From an uncultured Erysipelotrichaceae bacterium (lineage in GTDB: Bacteria > Bacillota_I > Bacilli_A > Erysipelotrichales > Erysipelotrichaceae): 5,571 bases of DNA. The position numbers and the translations under genes are program-made. The stretch is taken from NCBI GenBank assembly GCA_937893115.1, contig CALBGK010000220.1, forward strand, positions 1 to 5,571, read 5' to 3'. The notes below the pieces were generated by a model, which did no database searches, had not been told where the DNA came from, and saw nothing but the letters and a program-made list of their open reading frames with translations. This document shows, piece by piece, positions 1-4,224 of the stretch; the stretch's first letter is position 1; each line of letters begins with the position of its first letter.

Positions 1-292
1 CATTTAGAATGATAGGACGTCTTAAAATTGATGGATTAGCTATTATGAAATCAACCAATTCATTCATCGACATATTGTCAATGTCATATTTATTCTCTTG
101 AATAATCTTACTGCGTTTAGAAATAATGTCTTCAGTGCCATTCTCTGAACGCATGAGTAAATATTTTACTTCGGTCTTGTTTAGTAAAACTTGAAAAATA
201 TTTTTCTCTATATAGGGCAAATTTCTCTCTTTAAGCCAAGCTTTGACCTTTCTGCAAGAGGCACAACCTGGCGATGTATAAATGACTATCAT
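1..292 (-). CDS. spx: Spx-family redox-responsive transcription regulator (3' end cut by window)
   Basis: Spx is an ArsC-like, thioredoxin-fold protein that binds the C-terminal domain of the RNA polymerase alpha subunit and redirects transcription under disulfide stress. The visible 97 codons start MIVIYTSPGCASCRKVKAWL, with the redox switch CxxC at Cys10 and Cys13, exactly the spacing of Bacillus Spx. Gly52, the residue needed for contact with RNA polymerase in B. subtilis, is present in the stretch SENGTEDI. The family motif RRPII closes the visible part. A full Spx is about 130 residues, so roughly 35 C-terminal residues lie outside. The ATG at 292 is preceded by GAGG (301-304) with 8 nt spacing, which supports this start. 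The gene is divergent from trpS. An ArsC-type reductase is a less likely reading because the CxxC and the flanking motifs are Spx-like. Confidence 0.93.
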   Translation of the reverse strand, partial: MIVIYTSPGCASCRKVKAWLKERNLPYIEKNIFQVLLNKTEVKYLLMRSENGTEDIISKRSKIIQENKYDIDNMSMNELVDFIIANPSILRRPIILN

Positions 293-303
293 AGTAAATA
301 CCT

Positions 304-318
304 CAACAATAATTATAA
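304..318 (-). promoter_or_regulatory. Possible PerR-type operator at the spx promoter
   Basis: Read on the minus strand, the 15 bases are TTATAATTATTGTTG. Set against the PerR box TTATAATnATTATAA, the left half is perfect and the right half matches 4 of 7. It overlaps the likely -10 element of spx and lies just upstream of its ribosome binding site. PerR control of spx is known in B. subtilis. The region is very AT-rich, so a chance match is quite possible and the regulator itself is not in the window. Confidence 0.3.
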
Positions 319-340
319 TCATCCTAAAATAAAAATTAAA
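312..340 (-). promoter_or_regulatory. Putative spx promoter
   Basis: A perfect TATAAT on the minus strand (312-317) is preceded, 17 bases upstream, by a poor -35 (TTTAAT, 335-340). The predicted start near 305 would leave a leader of only about 12 bases before the ATG at 292, which is short but still leaves the GAGG transcribed. The weak -35 hints that an activator may be needed or that the true promoter is elsewhere. Confidence 0.4.
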
Positions 341-367
341 GCTTAACCTTGAACTTAAGTCTTTAAT
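335..367. repeat. 12-bp inverted repeat between the divergent spx and trpS genes
   Basis: Left arm 335-346 (ATTAAAGCTTAA) pairs completely with the right arm 355-367 (TTAAGTCTTTAAT) when one base, T360, is bulged. The centre is CCTTGAAC (347-354). The dyad covers the -35 region of both divergent promoters. It could be an operator. On the minus strand it is also followed by a T-rich run (TTTTTATTTT), so it could instead be a weak AT-rich terminator hairpin facing spx. Only two G-C pairs are present, so RNA stability would be low. Confidence 0.5.
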
Positions 368-377
368 ATTTTAGAAT
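349..377 (+). promoter_or_regulatory. Putative sigma-A promoter of the trpS T-box transcript
   Basis: TTGAAC (349-354) and TAGAAT (372-377) are separated by exactly 17 bases, each matching the vegetative consensus at 4 to 5 of 6 positions. The expected start near 383-386 falls inside the first strand of T-box Stem I, so the stem base may be shorter than drawn. A TAATAT at 364-369 would give a start near 376 and a full stem, but its -35 is poor. Confidence 0.6.
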
Positions 378-380
378 GAT

Positions 381-572
381 AAAAAGTGAAGTAGATGTTA
401 TTTACTTAGAAAAGAGACATTGAAGTCGGTGAAAATCAATGACTTAAATAACATTGAATTGGGGCTTTTTTAAGATTTAGAAGGCATGAGTCTTTTAACG
501 GTATGCTCGTTATCGCAAAGAGTATAAAATTGGGTGGCACCACGACTATTCGTCCCATGGGCTGCCTTTTTT
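381..572 (+). ncRNA. T-box riboswitch leader, tRNA-Trp specific (UGG specifier)
   Basis: This leader senses uncharged tRNA-Trp and switches trpS on. Stem I has a base of AAAAAG (381-386) with CTTTTT (465-470). An AGTA-bearing internal loop (388-395) faces the specifier strand, where UGG (460-462) is the Trp codon. Above it, TGTTATTTA (396-404) pairs fully with TAAATAACA (445-453). The apical stem CATTGA/TCAATG (418-423/436-441) carries the conserved GGTGA (428-432) in its loop. A Stem III candidate is TAACG/CGTTA (496-500/508-512), extended by CTTT/AAAG. The antiterminator is textbook: GGG (532-534) with CCC (554-556), the 7-base bulge TGGCACC (535-541), then ACGA/TCGT (542-545/550-553). The bulge UGGC can pair with GCCA, fitting the G discriminator base usual in bacterial tRNA-Trp. 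The downstream trpS gene confirms the specificity. Confidence 0.93.
536..572 (+). terminator. T-box conditional terminator (irregular stem)
   Basis: GGCA (536-539) pairs with TGCC (563-566), CC (540-541) with GG (560-561), and the inner ACGA/TCGT helix is kept. A run of six T (567-572) follows. This form uses the bases of the tRNA-binding bulge, so acceptor-end pairing by uncharged tRNA would block it, as expected for a T-box. The stem has a 6-base and a 1-base bulge, so it is weaker than most T-box terminators. Confidence 0.6.
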
Positions 573-575
573 ATT

Positions 576-582
576 GGGAGGA
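576..582 (+). promoter_or_regulatory. Ribosome binding site of trpS
   Basis: GGGAGGA lies 6 to 7 bases before the ATG at 589. It decides the start: the in-frame TTG at 574 would overlap this site and begin inside the terminator T-tract. Its TGGGA (575-579) is complementary to TCCCA (553-557) of the T-box, so it may also be masked in the uncharged-tRNA-free state. Confidence 0.85.
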
Positions 583-588
583 AACTAT

Positions 589-1575
589 ATGCAAAGAATG
601 CTTTCAGGTATTAAACCTACAGGCCAATTAACTCTAGGAAATTATATTGGCGCTTTAAGAAATTTTGTTAAGTATCAAGATGACTATGAGATGATAGTAT
701 TCATCGCCAACTTGCACTGTATTACTGTCTATCAAGATCCAAAAGAGTTACGTAAAAATCTCAAGGATGCTGTAGCATTATATCTAGCTTGTGGCCTTGA
801 TCCTAATAAAGCGACTATCTTCTTACAAAACGATGTCTTTGAACATGCAGAACTTGGCTATATCTTAGCTTGTAATACCTATTTAGGTGAACTTAATCGC
901 ATGACACAATTCAAAGATAAGGTCGCTAAAAACGAGACTAATCTAACAGCTGGTCTATATACTTATCCATGTCTTATGGCAGCTGATATCTTATTATACG
1001 ATCCTGATTATGTTCCTGTTGGCGACGACCAGAAGCAACATGTCGAATTGACTAGAGATATAGCTATCCGTTTTAATCATAAGTATGGTGACACCTTTAA
1101 GATTCCAGAGCCTCTTGCTCAAAAAGTAGGTGCTCGCATCATGTCATTAAGCGATCCATCTAAGAAGATGTCTAAATCTGAACATAGTGATAAGGGTTGC
1201 ATCTATCTATTAGATGATTTAAATATTGCTAGAAAGAAAATCATGTCAGCTGTCACCGATTCTTATAATGAAATTAAACTCGATAAGGTGAATCAACCTG
1301 GCTTATACAATCTGATTGAAATAGCTGCAGCTTTAGAGAATATTCCGATGGAAGACATCGTCGAGAGATTTAAAGGTCAAGGTTATGGTGTTTTAAAAGC
1401 CTATGTCGCTGATGTCGTAGTCAATGAATTAGCGAAGATTCAAGAGCGTTACAATGATATCATCGCTTCAGATATCATTAAAGATGTCTTAAAAGATGGC
1501 GCTACAAAAGCTTCATATATAGCTCATAAAAAAATCCTAAAAGTCAGAAAAAAAATTGGACTAGAAATACGCTAG
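589..1575 (+). CDS. trpS: Tryptophanyl-tRNA synthetase
   Basis: This cytoplasmic class I aminoacyl-tRNA synthetase charges tRNA-Trp with tryptophan using ATP. The 328 residues match the usual bacterial length of about 330. The HIGH-equivalent signature is TLGNYIGA (15-22) after GIKPTGQ. The second class I signature, KMSKS, is at 193-197. LMAADILLYD (129-138) carries the Asp133 that corresponds to the tryptophan-indole binding Asp of Bacillus TrpRS. The segment VPVGDDQKQHVELTRDIA (142-159) is a family hallmark. The C-terminal helical part (about 210-328) would bind the anticodon. The start is ATG 589, set by GGGAGGA. Expression is under the upstream Trp T-box. The 3' end overlaps the converging yitT-like gene by four bases (CTAG), and the last codons (IGLEIR) encode part of a terminator hairpin. 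The protein itself contains no tryptophan. Confidence 0.98.
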   Translation: MQRMLSGIKPTGQLTLGNYIGALRNFVKYQDDYEMIVFIANLHCITVYQDPKELRKNLKDAVALYLACGLDPNKATIFLQNDVFEHAELGYILACNTYLGELNRMTQFKDKVAKNETNLTAGLYTYPCLMAADILLYDPDYVPVGDDQKQHVELTRDIAIRFNHKYGDTFKIPEPLAQKVGARIMSLSDPSKKMSKSEHSDKGCIYLLDDLNIARKKIMSAVTDSYNEIKLDKVNQPGLYNLIEIAAALENIPMEDIVERFKGQGYGVLKAYVADVVVNELAKIQERYNDIIASDIIKDVLKDGATKASYIAHKKILKVRKKIGLEIR

Positions 1576-1588
1576 TCCAATGGTTTTT
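1548..1588. terminator. Bidirectional intrinsic terminator inside the overlapping 3' ends of trpS and yitT
   Basis: ATTGGACTAG (1555-1564) and CTAGTCCAAT (1572-1581) form a perfect 10-bp stem with a 7-base loop. On the minus strand the stem is followed at once by eight T (1548-1555 complement), a strong terminator for the leftward operon. On the plus strand two G precede five T (1584-1588), so termination of trpS is likely but weaker. Both stop codons lie in the stem. Confidence 0.9.
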
Positions 1589-2441
1589 GATAATAATTAC
1601 CGATTACCCTCTCCGTCTTTTGAATATTGATAAAGGCTTTGGCATCAGCTGCTAGAACAGAATTGATGACATCCCTAGTCTGGAAAGAGTTGACAACGGT
1701 ATAGAGAACTGTTTTATCTTGATGTAAAAATGCTCCCTCGGCTTTAATCTCGGTTATGCCATGGCGAGTATTTTTTAATACACTGTCAACTACTTCATCA
1801 GGCTTATTGGTGATGATAGTTAAAGTCTCCATAGTATAACGCTTATGCATACGTTTGACTACTTGAGTTGAACAGAATTGAAGAATTATTGAATAGAGGG
1901 CTATGTCCCAACCATAGATGACTCCTGCAATCGCCAAGACAACAAAGTTACCATACATGACATAGGTCCAAATAGATTGATGATAACGATTTGAAACATA
2001 GATGGCAATAAAGTCAACTCCCCCACTGCTGGCATTATGAGATAGGGCAATACCCACGCCAACACCATTGATAATACCGCCAAAGACTGCAAGTAAAATC
2101 GGATCACTCACGCTGATGAGTTGTGGGAAGGTAGCTGAAAATAATGATACTAAGGCATATTGAACAATAGAGAAAATAGTGAATCTTCTTCCGATAGTTT
2201 TAAATACCACGATGGTTGGAAACAGATTTAATAAGATATAGACCACACCAAAAGGTATGGTGATATTTAAAAAGTCTGCACTCAAGTCACAGATGATACG
2301 TGAAATACCAGAAAAGCCAGAGGGATATAGCTTTTGAGGCATAGAGAAACTAGTGAGTGATATCGCTTGTATGGCTGCTGACACATTGACCCAAAACAAC
2401 ATGACTAGATCTTTTTTCAGATTTTCTAAATTATTATTCAT
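1572..2441 (-). CDS. YitT/DUF2179-type multi-pass membrane protein
   Basis: The family consists of integral membrane proteins of unknown transport or signalling role, widespread in Firmicutes. The 289 residues have the usual size and layout. Hydrophobic segments lie roughly at 12-30, 62-80, 88-107, 115-133 and 160-178. The glycine-rich family signature is visible as GGIINGVGVGIAL (121-133) followed by SSGGVDFIA (138-146), close to the STGGTD pattern of YitT. A soluble DUF2179 domain covers about 204-285, starting METLTIITNKPDEV and ending in the NIQKTERVIG strand. The ATG at 2441 overlaps the rmuC stop by 8 bases, and AAAGGA (2450-2455) within the rmuC 3' end gives 8-base spacing, so translation is probably coupled. 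It is the last gene of the leftward operon, ending in the terminator hairpin. The subfamily is clear but the substrate is unknown. Confidence 0.9.
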   Translation of the reverse strand: MNNNLENLKKDLVMLFWVNVSAAIQAISLTSFSMPQKLYPSGFSGISRIICDLSADFLNITIPFGVVYILLNLFPTIVVFKTIGRRFTIFSIVQYALVSLFSATFPQLISVSDPILLAVFGGIINGVGVGIALSHNASSGGVDFIAIYVSNRYHQSIWTYVMYGNFVVLAIAGVIYGWDIALYSIILQFCSTQVVKRMHKRYTMETLTIITNKPDEVVDSVLKNTRHGITEIKAEGAFLHQDKTVLYTVVNSFQTRDVINSVLAADAKAFINIQKTERVIGNYYQKPLD

Positions 2442-3582
2442 CTTCCCTATCCTTTATATCTTCGTTAAGTCTACCATTATTAATATCATTAAATCTACTT
2501 ATAATTTTACGACTTGTCGTTTTGAGATCGTTAAAATCTTCGACAAGATTATTATAATCTCTATCTAGTTTATTAACTCTCTCATCAAAACGCTTAAATT
2601 CTATCGCTAATTGACTCACACTTGCAAGTAAATCTTTAGCGATTTTTTCTTTTCTATGACCGATATAGATATTTTTAATCGCTGTGATATAAGCCATGAG
2701 GCTAGCTGGTGAGACAAGATAGACATGTTTGAGATAGGCATAGTCTACCATATCCGTAAAATTGTTAAAAATTTCCGTATAGATAGCTTCGGCCGGTATA
2801 AACATTAAAGCCATGGGTGCAGTCAAATCATCGAGGATATATTTCTTGCTTATGGCATCGATATGATTTTTGATATCCTTTTTAAAATCCTTACTAGCTT
2901 TTAATTTGTCTTCATTTTCATCATAAATTCTTCGATAGTTTTCTAAGGGAAACTTTGAATCTATGGCTAAAAAGAAATCTTCATCATTTAAGAAGATAAC
3001 TGCATCAGCAATGCTTCCATTGGCTAATCTATATTGTCTTTGATAGAGCTTATCATCTTTTCCATAAGCCACTTCTAATAGTGAATATAATTCTATCTCC
3101 CCAAAGATACCTCTTGCCTTTTTATCTTGCAAGATGGCTTCAAGTGAGACAATATCTTTAGATAATTCGGTAAGGCTTTCTTGTGTCTTATCAATTCTTG
3201 CCATGCGGGCATTGATATTGGCAAATAGTTCATTTTGACTTTTAGCCGAATTAAAAAGACTAGTGTGTAGATTGGTCTCTAAAATATTAAAGCGTTTATT
3301 GGTCCTATCGTGAAAAAGATTAAAATCATCTTGAACTTTAAGTTCTAGTTCGCCCATTTCCTTTGCGATTTTTGTCTTGATATCATCGATAGATTGGGAC
3401 ATGCGATAATTAGTATCACTTTGACTGTTATGATAGAAGTTAAATTCTTCTTTGATAAAACGCTTTAATTCATCATTTTGTCTTTTAGTCTTACTATTGA
3501 TATGAAGAATATAAAAAAGTAAGAAGATAATAGTGATAATGATTAAAGATAGTACTATAAATATAAGATTTTGATTTTCCAT
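2434..3582 (-). CDS. rmuC: RmuC-family DNA recombination protein
   Basis: RmuC proteins are predicted to limit DNA inversions and rearrangements, and carry a nuclease-like core. The 382 residues have one N-terminal membrane anchor (about 6-26, almost all I, L, F and V). A long coiled coil follows (about 30-155), then the RmuC domain (about 145-365). Family motifs are KKARGIFGE (154-162), ADAVIFL (192-198), AIDSKFPLENY (206-216), MALMFIPAEAIYTEI (257-271) and VYLVSPASLMAYI (287-299). Asp193 and the D-S-K at 208-210 fit a PD-(D/E)XK active site. The highly charged tail overlaps the yitT start. The start at 3582 keeps the membrane anchor, but no Shine-Dalgarno sequence is visible in the 14 bases after the comK-like stop. 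Translation may depend on coupling or on another mode of initiation. The gene lies downstream of uvrC in the same direction. Confidence 0.93.
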   Translation of the reverse strand: MENQNLIFIVLSLIIITIIFLLFYILHINSKTKRQNDELKRFIKEEFNFYHNSQSDTNYRMSQSIDDIKTKIAKEMGELELKVQDDFNLFHDRTNKRFNILETNLHTSLFNSAKSQNELFANINARMARIDKTQESLTELSKDIVSLEAILQDKKARGIFGEIELYSLLEVAYGKDDKLYQRQYRLANGSIADAVIFLNDEDFFLAIDSKFPLENYRRIYDENEDKLKASKDFKKDIKNHIDAISKKYILDDLTAPMALMFIPAEAIYTEIFNNFTDMVDYAYLKHVYLVSPASLMAYITAIKNIYIGHRKEKIAKDLLASVSQLAIEFKRFDERVNKLDRDYNNLVEDFNDLKTTSRKIISRFNDINNGRLNEDIKDREDE

Positions 3583-3596
3583 AATTGTAATATAAG

Positions 3597-4031
3597 TTAA
3601 AAATTATCCATCGAATTAAATGTATTGATAAAATAATGCTTGATATATGTTTTCATTATCATCATCTGCCTTTTAATGATGCGATAATTGACATGAATAT
3701 CTAAGTAGATATCATTTTGAAATAAAAGTCTAGTCGTACTAGTATCTATCGGCTTATAAGATAAAAGTTTAGTATAGTTGATCAAAGCAATGTCTGAAGA
3801 CTTATAAGATCGAGTCCTCAAATAGTAGATATGATATTTATTCGATACTACTAAAGGTAAAACTTTAGAATAAGAAGTATAATAAGTCATCGCTTTATTT
3901 CTGCCTTCGATACTAGAACCATAATAAAGGCATAAAGCCTTTGAAAAACCATATAATTTTTGATTGAGTTTTAGATAATTGCCCTTACTATCAAGGCAAA
4001 AATCATTAGATAAATATAAATATTCTTGCAT
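3597..4031 (-). CDS. Short ComK-family protein (competence transcription factor homologue)
   Basis: ComK is the master activator of competence in Bacillus and binds AT-boxes in DNA. The 144 residues show the family core: ALCLYYGSSIEGRNKAMTYY (32-51), which lines up with the CRFFGSSYAGRKAGTYEV region of B. subtilis ComK. The next segment, YSKVLPLVV (54-62), lines up with the ISHKPPIMV region, and HIYYLRTRS (67-75) with the FLFPTLSS strand. The protein is shorter than B. subtilis ComK (192). It has no FMLYPK-like motif, the peptide that MecA-ClpC uses to degrade ComK, and lacks a long C-terminal tail. No Shine-Dalgarno sequence precedes the ATG at 4031; an in-frame TAA lies 7 bases upstream, so an earlier start is excluded. 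It sits between a small membrane protein gene and rmuC. It may be a DNA-binding regulator, but whether it controls competence here is unknown. Confidence 0.78.
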   Translation of the reverse strand: MQEYLYLSNDFCLDSKGNYLKLNQKLYGFSKALCLYYGSSIEGRNKAMTYYTSYSKVLPLVVSNKYHIYYLRTRSYKSSDIALINYTKLLSYKPIDTSTTRLLFQNDIYLDIHVNYRIIKRQMMIMKTYIKHYFINTFNSMDNF

Positions 4032-4062
4032 AACATATTATTACAGGATTAATTACTATATC

Positions 4063-4224
4063 CTATTCATCTTCATTTTCATTATAGTTGATTAGACCTT
4101 TGATACGTGTTATAGTCGAAGCACTGGCATGATCAAATAAGAAACTAAATAGAAGACGGATGGCAAAAAGAGATATTAGAACCAGAACACCTAAAGACAT
4201 ATAATCATTAAAATTTTCTAACAT
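4063..4224 (-). CDS. Small single-pass membrane protein (53 aa), function unknown
   Basis: I do not recognise a family. The ORF encodes 53 residues: MLENFNDYM, one hydrophobic segment (about 11-30, LGVLVLISLFAIRLLFSFLF) with an arginine at position 23 inside it, a short basic stretch (TRIKG, 39-43), and an acidic tail ending NENEDE. The basic stretch after the membrane segment suggests the C-terminus is in the cytoplasm. The evidence that it is translated is strong: AGGAGG (4233-4238) lies 8 bases before the ATG, and the ATG follows the uvrC stop codon with no gap. The ribosome binding site is therefore made of the last uvrC codons (Glu-Glu-Glu-Gly). The ORF ends in TAG at 4063-4065, and the ComK-like gene starts 31 bases later. 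It is likely co-translated with uvrC. Confidence 0.82.
   Translation of the reverse strand: MLENFNDYMSLGVLVLISLFAIRLLFSFLFDHASASTITRIKGLINYNENEDE

Noticed and set aside
555..560. Self-complementary CCATGG (within CCCATGGG, 554-561) as a terminator stem
   Set aside because: The two arms leave a loop of only two bases, too small for a stable hairpin.
574..588. Upstream TTG start for trpS adding five residues
   Set aside because: The codon overlaps the ribosome binding site and lies next to the terminator T-tract; ATG 589 has ideal spacing and gives a normal TrpRS N-terminus.
1901..2107. 68-residue minus-strand ORF inside the yitT-like gene
   Set aside because: It lies wholly within the well-supported YitT frame, has no ribosome binding site or family motif, and is a shadow frame.
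2353..2568. 71-residue plus-strand ORF across the rmuC-yitT junction
   Set aside because: It is antisense to two real genes, has no clear ribosome binding site, and its hydrophobic look comes from the AT-rich sequence.
4081..4086. TATAAT on the minus strand as a comK promoter
   Set aside because: No -35 element or TG extension is found at suitable spacing, and the bases encode Asn-Tyr-Asn of the small membrane protein, so chance is the simpler account.
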